64,000 bases of DNA from Weissella confusa (GCA_014332815.1 JACSZT010000008.1:56888-120887), one strand, 5' to 3'; counted from the stretch's first letter, positions 1 through 8,979 are shown. The notes: generated by a model from the letters alone, not told the origin. Made by a program: numbers and translations.

Positions 1-306
1 TACGGATTTGCGTTTGGTATGGTTATGCCAGGAATCTTTAGTAATTTAGCAGCTGAGACAAACGCGGTCTCACAGACGTTAGGATCAACAATGATGTTGG
101 TGGGGATCAACGTTGGTGTGTCAGCAAGCCCATATGTGCTTAAGGCATTGAACGGTTGGTTTAATCAAACAAGTGAAATTGCTAATTACGTGATTATTAG
201 CTTTATGTTATTGTTATTAGCCATTGTAGCCTTTATGAAGGCCGCAATTCGCTATGAGCGTCATACTGATAAATTGGGTGAGACAGCTCGTGAAGGAAAG
301 GGATAA
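1..306 (+). CDS. MFS transporter, C-terminal part (5' end outside window)
   Basis: The reading frame is open from base 1 and ends with TAA at 304-306, so only about the last 100 residues are present. They contain two hydrophobic segments (around GSTMMLVGINVGVSA and VIISFMLLLLAIVAFM) separated by a short polar loop, followed by a basic, charged tail typical of the cytoplasmic C terminus of a major facilitator transporter. The stop lies 2 bases before the ROK kinase start, so the two are probably co-transcribed, which suggests a sugar or glycoside uptake role for the transporter. Substrate cannot be assigned from this fragment. Confidence 0.7.
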   Translation, partial: YGFAFGMVMPGIFSNLAAETNAVSQTLGSTMMLVGINVGVSASPYVLKALNGWFNQTSEIANYVIISFMLLLLAIVAFMKAAIRYERHTDKLGETAREGKG

Positions 307-308
307 AC

Positions 309-1211
309 ATGGAAAATCATTATTTGGCCGTCGATGTCGGTGGTACCAAAGTTAAATATGGTTTAGTTAATCATAGTGGGGAATTGGTTGAACGTGGTAA
401 TCAACCAACGAATCGGCAAAATTTAAAGTCATTTGTTGCGCAATTACAGGCGATTATCGCATTGTATCATGACGATATTCGAGGTGTTGGTATTAGCTTG
501 CCGGTGCGTGTCAATCATGACACTAGCACTATTCACGCCGGAGTGATGTGGTCGTTTTTAGATGGCGTCGACTTAAAGAAGGCGTTGCAATTAGATTTGC
601 CATTAGCTATTGAAAATGATGGGAAAGCCGCTGCGCTTGCTGAACTATGGGTAGGTGAGTTAAAAGGGGTCGCGAATGGTTTAGCACTGGTTCTTGGAAC
701 AGGTGTTGGTGGTGGTTTTGTAATTAACGGGCAGTTACATTACGGTGCTCATTATGAAGCTGGTGAATTGTCATTTATTTACCATAACATTACCACAGAT
801 CGTGTGTCGCGATTTGGGTTTAGCGGGTCAGCTGTTGAGATGATTAAGGAAATCGCGACTGAATTAGAGTTGCCGGACGTTCATGATGGAGAAAAAGTAT
901 TTGAGTTCATCAACGCTGGTTATCCGCAAGCTACGCGCATTTTTAATCAATATGCGCAGACAATTGCGTTGCAGATTCAAAATTTGCAAGCAACGGTTGA
1001 TATTGAACGTGTCGTGATCGGTGGTGGTATTTCAGCCCAACCGATTGTCACGGCAACTATTCGTGAAGCATACGAGTCTTTTTACAATGGGAATCCGTAT
1101 ATTAATCGCATGATTAGTCATGTCGATATTGTGCCCGGTAAATTCGGCAATGATGCTAATTTGTATGGTTCGATTTACCGTTTGCTACTTGAACTAAATC
1201 AAGAAGCTTAA
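309..1211 (+). CDS. ROK family sugar kinase (glucokinase/beta-glucoside kinase type)
   Basis: A 300-residue cytoplasmic kinase of the ROK family, expected to phosphorylate a hexose or glycoside with ATP. The N terminus has the phosphate-binding motif DVGGTK (residues 9-14). ENDGKAAALAE and LGTGVGGGFVINGQ form the sugar/ATP-binding core, with HYEAGELSF after it. The CxCGxxGC zinc cluster of many ROK glucokinases is absent, which is closer to BglK-like beta-glucoside kinases and N-acetylmannosamine kinases. It follows a transporter end by 2 bases, with a purine-rich AAGGAAAGGGATAA ribosome site. Family is certain, substrate is not. Confidence 0.88.
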   Translation: MENHYLAVDVGGTKVKYGLVNHSGELVERGNQPTNRQNLKSFVAQLQAIIALYHDDIRGVGISLPVRVNHDTSTIHAGVMWSFLDGVDLKKALQLDLPLAIENDGKAAALAELWVGELKGVANGLALVLGTGVGGGFVINGQLHYGAHYEAGELSFIYHNITTDRVSRFGFSGSAVEMIKEIATELELPDVHDGEKVFEFINAGYPQATRIFNQYAQTIALQIQNLQATVDIERVVIGGGISAQPIVTATIREAYESFYNGNPYINRMISHVDIVPGKFGNDANLYGSIYRLLLELNQEA

Positions 1212-1217
1212 TATGAG

Positions 1218-1244
1218 TGCTAATCGGTGCGATTCCGATTAGCA
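1218..1244 (+). terminator. hairpin after ROK kinase (weak terminator)
   Basis: Perfect 10-bp inverted repeat TGCTAATCGG/CCGATTAGCA with a 7-base loop, starting 6 bases after the kinase stop codon. It is followed by only a short T-rich stretch, so termination may be partial. Confidence 0.5.
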
Positions 1245-1365
1245 TTATTGCGGCTAGCCGCAACTGAGGGAGTACTAGCGTATGCTTGTCTTTCACAATC
1301 TCAAATTAAAATATCAACAAATATATGGTTTTTTCTTATAACTATAGAGTATTCCCTCAGAAGAA

Positions 1366-1401
1366 AGCAGACATACCTGATTTTTGGTGTGTCTGCTTTT
1401 T
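1366..1401 (+). terminator. intrinsic terminator
   Basis: Stem AGCAGACATACC / GGTGTGTCTGCT (12 bp with one U-G pair) followed by a T run. Probably the strong terminator of the transporter-kinase unit. The rest of the 1212-1597 gap has no credible gene. Confidence 0.75.
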
Positions 1402-1496
1402 GCTATTTCATAATTAAGATTAAATAACTTATTTGTTAGCTGTCGTCAAAAGTAATTCGTATGTAGGTGCGTGTGTTGGGAAACAGTTCGTAACAA

Positions 1497-1510
1497 TTGT
1501 ACTAGTACAA
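1497..1510. promoter_or_regulatory. palindromic operator candidate upstream of AhpD-like gene
   Basis: TTGTACTAGTACAA is a perfect 14-base palindrome located about 90 bases upstream of the AhpD-like start codon. A symmetric site of this size is typical of a dimeric repressor operator, but the binding protein is not known. Confidence 0.45.
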
Positions 1511-1597
1511 CGATGTAAGCATTTCTGACAAATATGATGGTTATAAAATGTGATGGTAGTAGACTTTAGCGTAGAGCAGTATGTTGAGGAGGCAGAA

Positions 1598-1915
1598 ATG
1601 AATCGTACAGAACTAAATGATTTGATGAAGGCTAATGACCCGTTCTTTGAACAATTCTCCGCAATGGATGACGAAGTATATGCTGATGGTGCAATTCCAA
1701 AGCGCTATAAAGAATTAACGGGATTATCAATTTCAATCGCGACCCGTTGTGATGAGTGCGTCGATTTTCACCTTGGAAATTGTATTGAATTAGGTATATC
1801 TTTGGATGAAATCAAAGACGCAATCAAGATGGGTGTAATTGGTGGCGGTTCAATTACTTATCCGCAGGCACGCAGAGCTTATGGTAATTTACAAGATGGT
1901 GGATTGATTAAATAA
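1598..1915 (+). CDS. AhpD-like / carboxymuconolactone decarboxylase family protein
   Basis: A 105-residue alpha-helical protein with the AhpD-type redox motif C-x2-C-x3-H (Cys51, Cys54, His58 in CDECVDFH), followed by the family's GVIGGGSITYPQ helix. AhpD-type proteins reduce peroxides or act in thiol redox relay; many small members are of unknown substrate. The start at 1598 is chosen because GAGGAGG lies 5 bases upstream; an in-frame ATG at 1550 has no ribosome site. Monocistronic, with a palindromic candidate operator upstream. Length fits the family (about 105-120 residues). Confidence 0.85.
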   Translation: MNRTELNDLMKANDPFFEQFSAMDDEVYADGAIPKRYKELTGLSISIATRCDECVDFHLGNCIELGISLDEIKDAIKMGVIGGGSITYPQARRAYGNLQDGGLIK

Positions 1916-2078
1916 GCATGTGAAGGGGCCACTAAAATTGTTAGCCTTTCTCAGATGTTTTGGAGTTAGTCCAGCGATTGGTAACTATCCCGCAATTGAT
2001 TGGAACAGAACACCGTCAGAAGATAAGTGCTTAAAGATTACCTTTTTTAAACATGAGTATCAAATAAGGGAGCGTGTT

Positions 2079-2204
2079 ATGTCTAAAATAAGCGAATTTA
2101 TTACTGAGTCAAAGTTCACTCCAGAAGTAATCGCAGCAATTGTACTTCTAGGACTATTTATTGCTGGGTTTGGCTTTGGTGTGTGGGTTGGGCTTCCTAA
2201 CTAA
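2079..2204 (+). CDS. small single-pass membrane protein
   Basis: A 41-residue protein starting MSKISEFITE, with one transmembrane helix (about residues 17-37, glycine-rich, ending GVWVGLPN). The start is supported by AAGGGAG 6 bases upstream. The same frame is open further upstream to 1920 but that extension has no ribosome site and no protein-like features. It lies downstream of the AhpD-like gene and upstream of a strong terminator. Function unknown. Confidence 0.55.
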   Translation: MSKISEFITESKFTPEVIAAIVLLGLFIAGFGFGVWVGLPN

Positions 2205-2233
2205 AATAATTAATTAGAATACTATAGAAAAAC

Positions 2234-2275
2234 ATCCGGTTAATGACCTTATTTAGGTTGTTGATCGGATTTTTG
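2234..2275 (+). terminator. intrinsic terminator
   Basis: Long stem (about 15 bp with several G-U pairs) beginning ATCCGGTTAA and ending TTGATCGGAT, followed by TTTTT. Closes the AhpD-like/small-membrane-protein unit. Confidence 0.75.
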
Positions 2276-2332
2276 TGTTGTTAACAGTATTCAATTCACC
2301 TATATCATTTATGTAAAACATGTTTGATAAAA

Positions 2333-2350
2333 TGTAAAAACAATTTTACA
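2333..2350. promoter_or_regulatory. operator candidate directly before XRE regulator
   Basis: Inverted repeat TGTAAAA-ACAA-TTTTACA ends 8 bases before the XRE start codon. No Shine-Dalgarno sequence lies between it and the ATG. The position suggests autoregulation of the regulator/membrane-protein pair. Confidence 0.45.
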
Positions 2351-2358
2351 ATAAATCC

Positions 2359-2556
2359 ATGGAAAATAAGATTAAGTTATTAAGAACACAGCAAGGACTA
2401 TCGCAGGAAAAGTTAGCAATAGCAACTGGTGTCACGCGCCAAACTATTAATGCTATTGAGGCAGCAAAATATGATCCGTCACTTGCATTAGCATTTTCGT
2501 TAGCTAAAGTTTTAGAGACAACCGTTGATGATCTTTTTGGAGGGAATTATGATTAA
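2359..2556 (+). CDS. XRE-family small transcriptional regulator
   Basis: A 65-residue protein that is essentially a single helix-turn-helix domain: LRTQQGLSQEKLAIATGVTRQTINAIE matches the Cro/C1-type HTH, followed by YDPSLALAFSLAKVLETTVDDLF. Such YozG-like regulators usually pair with a small membrane protein, as here: the next gene overlaps the stop codon by 8 bases. There is no visible ribosome-binding site upstream, so it may be translated from a leaderless or very short-leader transcript. Probably an autoregulatory DNA-binding protein; the inducing signal is unknown. Confidence 0.85.
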   Translation: MENKIKLLRTQQGLSQEKLAIATGVTRQTINAIEAAKYDPSLALAFSLAKVLETTVDDLFGGNYD

Positions 2557-3016
2557 TACGAAGTTATTCACGTTGAAGACTGCAATCTTTCGAACGGCCT
2601 TAGCACTCATTCTTGGTGTATTAGCTTGGCAAATTGTATTGCAGGAATCGGGAAGTGTTTACGTGATTATTGCGGAGGCATTATTGTTCGGCTGGTATCA
2701 AAAGAGTACCGGTGTTAGTTTAACAGGTAAAAAAGGGAGTGCATTTAATTTAGATATTATGTCTGTGATGTCAGATGATCCGCACAACGATGAACGAGAG
2801 CTAAACAACATGATTCGAGCTCATTTAGCAGCATCACGAGTTTTGTATATAATGTTTGTTTTGTATTTAGTAGAGATAATTGTTGTTGGATTGTTTATGG
2901 CAGGTCTTTCGAAGGTGATGATCATAGACCTATCTATTGGCTATGTACTGCTCACCTTGATTGTTATGGCATGGACGAATTATTTTGCATACCGGTATTT
3001 TGATGAAAATTTTTAA
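2549..3016 (+). CDS. integral membrane protein paired with XRE regulator
   Basis: A 155-residue membrane protein with about four hydrophobic segments: two near the N terminus (FRTALALILGVLAWQIVL and VYVIIAEALLF), then a charged central loop with DDPHNDERELNN, then two more (LYIMFVLYLVEIIVVGLFMAG and DLSIGYVLLTLIVMAW). The start at 2549 is preceded by TTGGAGGG and overlaps the regulator gene by 8 bases, implying translational coupling. It resembles the class of small membrane proteins found downstream of YozG-like regulators. No enzymatic motif is visible and function is unknown. Confidence 0.7.
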   Translation: MINTKLFTLKTAIFRTALALILGVLAWQIVLQESGSVYVIIAEALLFGWYQKSTGVSLTGKKGSAFNLDIMSVMSDDPHNDERELNNMIRAHLAASRVLYIMFVLYLVEIIVVGLFMAGLSKVMIIDLSIGYVLLTLIVMAWTNYFAYRYFDENF

Positions 3017-3100
3017 TCATATTACGTTGAACGGTAATAAATTGTTCGAGCGAATAGTCATCTGTTGATAACGGACATTCAAAGTAGAGTTACTATCACC

Positions 3101-3158
3101 AACATAAAAACAGCCTGACGACCACTTCTTTACGTGATCAGCAGGCTGTTTTTATGTT
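3101..3158. terminator. terminator, strong inverted repeat
   Basis: Perfect 17-bp inverted repeat AACATAAAAACAGCCTG / CAGGCTGTTTTTATGTT with A and T tracts on either side, so it can work in both directions. It separates the XRE/membrane pair from the galactoside locus. Confidence 0.8.
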
Positions 3159-3177
3159 GTTAAGGATTTACAATTGG

Positions 3178-3191
3178 TGTAAACGGTTTTG
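3178..3191. promoter_or_regulatory. cre-like / LacI-type operator before galR
   Basis: TGTAAACGGTTTTG resembles a CcpA cre or GalR operator half-palindrome centred on CG. It is about 90 bases upstream of the repressor start and may mediate autoregulation. Confidence 0.4.
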
Positions 3192-3282
3192 CTCTCATCT
3201 ATTGATTTAAGTGGTAAAATTTAGCAAATAATAGCTAAACCATTGCGTGGGTTTCTTTATTCATGACTGATAGGAGATGAAC

Positions 3283-4299
3283 ATGGCAAGTATTCAAGAC
3301 ATTGCAACGTTGGCCGGGGTGTCGAAGGCGACAGTTTCCAGAATTTTAAATCAGGATCCCAATTTTTCAGTTTCTGAGGTTACCAGAAATCGAGTTTGGC
3401 AAGTTGCTAATCAGCTCCATTATAAATTAGCTAATGTAGCTACCCGCAATCATCAAGATAAGTTGCATTTAGCAATGATTACAGCCTTAACGGCACAGGA
3501 AGAATTAGCCGGTTCATATTTCCAAGAAATCATCGCAGGTATGAATGAACAAGCCAATCGTTGGGGAATGAAGATTGCAGATCGAATAAGACTTCCAGTA
3601 ACTGATGAAATTGATTGGCAAAATTTATCGGTCTATGGTGCCGTTCTCGTTGTCGGCGTGCTGACGGACGATGTGTTAGCAAAAATTTACAAGTACAATA
3701 AGAATATCGTAATTGTTGATGACAGTCGTATTTTCGAAAACTATGATGTCATTCGAAATGATTTTGGTCGGCAAACTAAGCATTTATTAGACCTGCTTTC
3801 TGAAAAAGGTCACCAACGAATTGCGTTTGTTGGCGGACAAACACATTTAGTTGGGGCAACTCAAAGCGAGCAACACAATATGCTAGATGTTCGTCATCAA
3901 GCGTATTTAGAGTGGATGTTGTTGCACCGTTTAGAAAATTATACGCAGACATATATCACTGAATGGACGTCCGAGGGGGCGATGCAGGCGACCAAAAAAC
4001 TTCTCCAAGAAGGGAAACGACCAACCGCAATAATGGCAAGCAGTGATATACAAGCGATTGGTGTTTATCGTGCGATTCAAGAAATGAATTACAAGATTCC
4101 GGATGATATTGCGGTGGTTAGTTTTGATGGCATTGATACTTCGGCATATCTTTATCCATCGTTAACGAGTGTGCGACCAGCCGCAAAGGAAATCGGCAAG
4201 GAAGCTATTAATTTAGCACGTGAAAAATTAGTAGGTGATCGAGAGTCAGCAATTCAATTAACGATTAATTCAAAAGTATTGCTAAGAGAAAGTATCTAA
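3283..4299 (+). CDS. galR: LacI/GalR-family transcriptional repressor of the alpha-galactoside locus
   Basis: A 338-residue LacI-family regulator. The N-terminal HTH (MASIQDIATLAGVSKATVSR) and hinge region with VTRNRVWQVANQLHYK are followed by a periplasmic-binding-protein-like effector domain ending in the family pattern VVSFDGIDTSAYLYPSLTSV. The start at 3283 is preferred over ATG 3277 because AGGAG at 3272-3276 would be too close to the latter. It sits directly upstream of lacS and alpha-galactosidase, so it probably represses them until galactose or a galactoside binds. Name assigned by context; MsmR/RafR-type is equivalent. Confidence 0.85.
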   Translation: MASIQDIATLAGVSKATVSRILNQDPNFSVSEVTRNRVWQVANQLHYKLANVATRNHQDKLHLAMITALTAQEELAGSYFQEIIAGMNEQANRWGMKIADRIRLPVTDEIDWQNLSVYGAVLVVGVLTDDVLAKIYKYNKNIVIVDDSRIFENYDVIRNDFGRQTKHLLDLLSEKGHQRIAFVGGQTHLVGATQSEQHNMLDVRHQAYLEWMLLHRLENYTQTYITEWTSEGAMQATKKLLQEGKRPTAIMASSDIQAIGVYRAIQEMNYKIPDDIAVVSFDGIDTSAYLYPSLTSVRPAAKEIGKEAINLAREKLVGDRESAIQLTINSKVLLRESI

Positions 4300-4325
4300 A
4301 TAATAACTGTATTGATTGATCGAGA

Positions 4326-4365
4326 AGATCTGGGGCAAAGTATTAATTTGTCCCGGGTCTTTTTA
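4326..4365 (+). terminator. intrinsic terminator after galR
   Basis: 13-bp stem AGATCTGGGGCAA / TTGTCCCGGGTCT with U-G pairs, 8-base loop, then TTTTT. It isolates galR transcription from lacS. Confidence 0.75.
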
Positions 4366-4374
4366 ATTTACGAG

Positions 4375-4403
4375 TTGCATAACTAAATGTAAGCGTTTAC
4401 AAT
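4375..4403 (+). promoter_or_regulatory. lacS-aga promoter with embedded cre box
   Basis: TTGCAT (4375-4380), 17-base spacer, TACAAT (4398-4403). The sequence TGTAAGCGTTTACA at 4388-4401 is a perfect palindrome and a perfect match to the CcpA cre consensus TGWAANCGNTNWCA, covering the spacer and -10. CcpA (or GalR on a similar site) bound here would block RNA polymerase. Confidence 0.7.
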
Positions 4404-4478
4404 TTAAGTTAGTAAACAAGTAAACGAATTTTGAAGACGCTTGTTGCTATTAAAATAAGCCTTGGGGGGTAAGGTACG

Positions 4479-6434
4479 ATGGACAGAGTGGGTGTTCAGT
4501 CTAGTCAAAGTTCAATGCAAAGGGCGCTTTCACGCGTGTCGTATGCATTTGGTGCTTTTGGAAATGATGTATTTTATGGTGCTCTTTCGACATATTTCAT
4601 CATGTTTGTGACGACACATTTATTTAATACGTGAGATAAAGCGCAGAATAATCGGATGATTATGTATATCACGGCAATCATTACGATTTTACGTGTGGTT
4701 GAACTGTTAATTGATCCGTTTATTGGTAATTGGATTGATCGGACAAAAACACGTTTTGGTCAATTTAAACCTTGGGTGGTAGTCGGTGGAACCATAACAT
4801 CGATTATTTTGCTATTACTGTTTACTGATTTAGGGGGACTGAATCAAAGTCACCCATATCTATATCTAGTTGCGTTTGCATTCTTGTATATCATCATGGA
4901 TATCTTTTATTCATTTAAAGATGTTGCTTTTTGGTCGATGATTCCAGCGTTGTCATTTAATTCCAAAGAACGTGAACGAACTTCTTCTTTCGCCCGAATT
5001 GGATCAACGCTAGGTGGAGGACTAGTTGGTGTGGTTGTAATGCCGCTAGTGTTGTTCTTTTCAGTTAATCAGGATAACGGTACAGGTGACGCGCGTGGAT
5101 GGTTTATCTTTGGTTTAATTATTGCCTTAGTCGGGATTGCAACGTCATGGATTGTTGGATTAGGCACGAAGGAAGTTCAGTCTGATCTGCGTAAGAATGA
5201 AAAAGATACTGTCGGATTCAAGCAAATTTTTGAAACTCTGGCTAAAAGTGATCAATTGATGTGGATTGCGTTAACTTATGGTATTTATGCCATCGGGATA
5301 AATATCGAAAATTCGTTGGTGCTGTATTACTTCACCTTTATCATGGGAAAATCAACCCTCTTCTCAGTATTCCAGGGGGTCAATATTGTCATTAGTCTGG
5401 TTTCAGTTTCAATCTTCCCACGTCTAGTCGATCGATTTAATCGGCGCCGTGTATTCGCGCTTTCCATCGGAATTATGATGGCAGGTCTATTAGTATTTTC
5501 AATGGCGGGCAAGTCATTTGCGTTGGTTTTGATTGGTGCAGAAATGTTCCAAGTACCACAAGCTGTCATCTTCTTGGTGGTGCTAATGATTATTACAGAC
5601 TCAGTGGAGTACGGTCAGTTAAAATTAGGGCATCGTGATGAATCATTAACACTTTCTATTCGTCCGTTGTTGGATAAGTTAGGTGGCGCGCTTTCAAATG
5701 GTGTTGTTGGTCAGGTGGCGGTTATTGCTGGGATGACAACTGGTGCAACTGCGGCTTCAATTACAGCTGCTGAAGTCTTTAAGTTTAAAATCATGATGTT
5801 CGGAGTACCGGCAATCTTTTTGCTAGTTGCGTTCACAATTTTCTGGCGTAAGTCAACGTTGACTGAAACACGTCACGCGGAAATTGTTGACGAATTGGCT
5901 AAGACTTGGGGACAAAATATTTCTATCACATCTGAAACTAAGGAGACTGAAGCTAGTGTTGCTTTGCTCGCACCAGTGGCTGGGGAAATCATGCCGTTGT
6001 CGGCGGTTTCAGATGAAATATTGGCCAGTGGTCAAGTTGGCCGTGGTTTCGCTATCAGGCCCACCGATGGTAAGGTGTTTAGTCCGGTTAATGCAACAGT
6101 AAAGCAGGTATTCCCAACTCGACACGCAATTGGGTTGGTGTCAGAAGATGGTGTCGCGCTGTTAATTCACGTTGGGTTTGGTACGGTAAACATGAATGGA
6201 ACTGGCTTTACTAGCTTGGTGACAGCTGGTCAACAAGTGGCAAAGGGGGAGCAATTGCTTGAATTCTGGGATCCGGCCATTAAGCAAGCCGGTTACGATG
6301 ACACCGTGGCAGTTGTGGTAGCTAACTGGCAAAACTTCGAAGAATTTAAATTAGTTGCAGCAATAGATGGATTGGTAACACCGGTTAGTGAGACGGTCTT
6401 TACATTTAAAAAGAAAAATAGGGAGGATATCTGA
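4479..6434 (+). pseudogene. lacS: LacS-type galactoside:cation symporter with EIIA domain, interrupted by in-frame TGA
   Basis: From ATG 4479 the frame encodes a GPH-family symporter ([19 protein letters not shown]1), but codon 52 is TGA (4632-4634) inside [15 protein letters not shown], where LacS homologues are expected to have Gly (GGA to TGA). The same frame then runs to 6434. Total length, 651 codons, equals intact LacS. The permease part has about 12 membrane helices; the C-terminal EIIA-Glc-like domain (about residues 480-651) keeps the phosphorylatable His in LLIHVGFGTV (about His564). It imports galactosides such as melibiose or raffinose in cotransport with a cation. A restart at 4656 would lack the first helix and has no ribosome site. 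Pseudogene, readthrough or sequencing error. Confidence 0.88.
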
Positions 6435-6436
6435 TT

Positions 6437-8638
6437 ATGACACAAGGTAGTTTAATTTCGTTTGATGCTGAGACACAATCATTTCACCTGCATAATGACG
6501 AAATCTCATACGTGCCGGGCATTGAAGATGGGGGTGTATTGGCTCATCTGTACTTTGGACGCCGCATTAAGAAATACCATGGTCAATTAAAGAGTCCACG
6601 AATTGACCGTGGATTTTCTGGCAATTTACCGGGATCCTTTGACCGAACTTTTTCGCTGGATGCTATTTTACGCGAGTATAGCTATGAAGGGGATGGTGAC
6701 TTTAGGTCACCAGCGCTTGTGATTAGGCAAGCAGATGGGAGCCGGTCAACGTTTTTCAAGTTCCAGGACTATTCAATTTCAGATGGGAAGCCTGGGCTAA
6801 CTGGGCTGCCAGCAACTTACGTACTGGATAATTCTGAGGCGCAAACATTAACAATCAACTTGGTGGATGATGTAAGTGACTTAACGTTAGCGATGAACTA
6901 TACAATTTATCGGAATCGCCCGGTTGTAACTCGCTCGGTTAAAATTATTAATTATGGTCAACAAACAGTAAATATTGAAAAAATAGCATCGATGATGATT
7001 GACCTACCAGCTGGTGAGAAGGATGTTATCTCCTTGCCAGGCGGCCATTTGAACGAGCGAAATATTAACCGTGAACCGATTACGTTTGGTACCAAAACGT
7101 TCCAAAGTCGACGTGGTACAACTAGTCATCACATGAATAATTTTATTGCGATTACTAATCGAGACACTGATGAATTTCAAGGTGAAGCACTTGGGCTAAG
7201 TTTGGCATATTCTGGCAATCACAAAGAAGAAGTTAGCAAAGACCCATACGGTTCTTACCGCATTTCGGTTGGGATTAATGATGACCAATTTGACTGGGAA
7301 ATCGCCAGCCAGGATAGTTTCCAAGCGCCAGAAGTGATTATGACGTATTCGCATGCCGGGTTGAACGGTATGAGTCATGCGTTACACGATTTATTACAAC
7401 AGCGGATGGTACGCAGCAAGTACAAGAATAGTCCGCGACCAATATTGGTTAATAATTGGGAAGCGACATTTATGGATTTTGATGAAGCACGACTATTGCC
7501 AATTGTGGACGAAGCCAAAGCATTAGGAATTGAAATGTTTGTTCTTGATGATGGGTGGTTCGGCCATCGTGATGATGATATGACATCCTTAGGTGATTGG
7601 CAGGTCCTAGATAAAAAATTTCCACAGGGGCTCCAGCATTTTGCTGATTACATTCATGAACGCGATTTGAAATTTGGCATTTGGTTAGAGCCAGAGATGA
7701 TTTCAATTGATTCAAAACTTTATCAAAATCATCCGGAATATATGTTGCGAGTGCCTAATCGAATGCCAATTCCATCACGAAATCAGTATGTACTCGATAT
7801 CGGTCGGCCAGAGGTGCGCGAAAATATTCATGGTCAAATTAAAGCGCTACTTGATACAACAGATATTGACTATGTGAAGTGGGATATGAATCGAAGTTTG
7901 GCGGATATATATGCAAATGATTTATCAGATGAGCGTCAAGGTGAAGTGATGCATCGATATGTATTGGGGTTATACCAATTGTTGGAGGATTTGACCACAG
8001 AATATCCTGATATCTTGTGGGAAGGCTGTTCGGGTGGCGGCGGCCGTATTGATGCTGGTTTCATGTATTACATGCCACAGTCTTGGGCTAGTGATAATAC
8101 GGATGCCGTTGCACGCATGAAGATTCAATATGGTACGTCATTAGGCTATCCAACATCTTCGTTCACGTCGCACGTATCAGAAACCCCTAATCAGCAGACT
8201 GGGCGTGATACATCGCTCCAAACGCGTGGTGCAGTCGCAATGAGTAGTGTCTTTGGATACGAATTAGATTTAACGCAGATGACACCAGTAGAAAAGCAAG
8301 CTGTCAAAGCGCAGGTTGATCAATACAAGGATATTCGGCAATTGGTGCAATACGGTCGATACAGCCGACTTATTGATCCAAACAAAGGAAACCGAGGCGC
8401 ATGGATGTTCGTGAGTGATGATAAAAATGAAGCCCTCGTATTTTCGTTTAAGTTGTTGTCGGATGGGCAACCAGAAAATGAGATACTGAAGTTAGTTGAT
8501 TTGGACCCGAACAAGACGTATGAGAATGTGGTGTCGGGCGATGAATTTGGTGGCGACGAATTAATGAATGCGGGTATTTATGAACCGAATGTTTTTGAAG
8601 ATTTTAGCGCAATAATTTATCACTTTAAGGCCAAATAG
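6437..8638 (+). CDS. aga: alpha-galactosidase, GH36
   Basis: A 733-residue cytoplasmic alpha-galactosidase of glycoside hydrolase family 36, the usual length for AgaA-type tetrameric enzymes. It releases galactose from melibiose, raffinose and stachyose. An N-terminal beta-sandwich is followed by a TIM barrel carrying VLDDGWFG, the nucleophile motif KWDMNR (Asp483) and the acid/base motif WASDNTDA (Asp553); CSGGGGRID lies between. The gene starts 2 bases after lacS with GGGAGG upstream, so both share the cre-controlled promoter. This gene is intact although lacS is not. No signal peptide, so it depends on an importer. Confidence 0.95.
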   Translation: MTQGSLISFDAETQSFHLHNDEISYVPGIEDGGVLAHLYFGRRIKKYHGQLKSPRIDRGFSGNLPGSFDRTFSLDAILREYSYEGDGDFRSPALVIRQADGSRSTFFKFQDYSISDGKPGLTGLPATYVLDNSEAQTLTINLVDDVSDLTLAMNYTIYRNRPVVTRSVKIINYGQQTVNIEKIASMMIDLPAGEKDVISLPGGHLNERNINREPITFGTKTFQSRRGTTSHHMNNFIAITNRDTDEFQGEALGLSLAYSGNHKEEVSKDPYGSYRISVGINDDQFDWEIASQDSFQAPEVIMTYSHAGLNGMSHALHDLLQQRMVRSKYKNSPRPILVNNWEATFMDFDEARLLPIVDEAKALGIEMFVLDDGWFGHRDDDMTSLGDWQVLDKKFPQGLQHFADYIHERDLKFGIWLEPEMISIDSKLYQNHPEYMLRVPNRMPIPSRNQYVLDIGRPEVRENIHGQIKALLDTTDIDYVKWDMNRSLADIYANDLSDERQGEVMHRYVLGLYQLLEDLTTEYPDILWEGCSGGGGRIDAGFMYYMPQSWASDNTDAVARMKIQYGTSLGYPTSSFTSHVSETPNQQTGRDTSLQTRGAVAMSSVFGYELDLTQMTPVEKQAVKAQVDQYKDIRQLVQYGRYSRLIDPNKGNRGAWMFVSDDKNEALVFSFKLLSDGQPENEILKLVDLDPNKTYENVVSGDEFGGDELMNAGIYEPNVFEDFSAIIYHFKAK

Positions 8639-8782
8639 TTATAGATTAAATGTGACAGTGATGTTGTTAACAACATAGATTTGAAAAATGACATGACCAG
8701 GAAAATACTAAATTATACTTATGAAAAACGGTCTGTGCGGCTCAAACTGAACCTCAAAAATTGATGTAATGTTTAAGTGGGC

Positions 8783-8831
8783 AACTGGGCGGAAATATTT
8801 CTGTATTGAACCGGAGTGTTTCCGCCCAGTT
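8783..8831. terminator. inverted repeat, probable terminator after aga
   Basis: 13-bp perfect arms AACTGGGCGGAAA / TTTCCGCCCAGTT separated by 23 bases, with a moderate T-rich flank. Probably terminates the lacS-aga transcript. Confidence 0.55.
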
Positions 8832-8945
8832 TCATTTTAATCCACTATGTGTGTACTGGAAGTATCCGGCGACCTGGAACAATTTTAGAAAGACATCGTT
8901 GGTGGCAACACCCCATAAAGCCATGTGTTGTCTCTATACAAGAAG

Positions 8946-8979
8946 AAAAGCCAATCCTTATTTTTCAGGATTGGCTTTT
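8946..8979. terminator. bidirectional terminator
   Basis: AAAAGCCAATCCT / AGGATTGGCTTTT with an 8-base loop, then T on the + strand and A before it, so it can work for aga and for the minus-strand gene ending at 9102. Confidence 0.7.

Noticed and set aside
1227..1427. 66-codon open frame after the ROK kinase
   Set aside because: It starts inside one terminator-like hairpin and runs through another, has no ribosome site and no protein-like composition.
4632..4634. TGA in lacS as selenocysteine
   Set aside because: No SECIS-like hairpin recognised just after it, no selenoprotein genes seen, and the family has Gly at this position.
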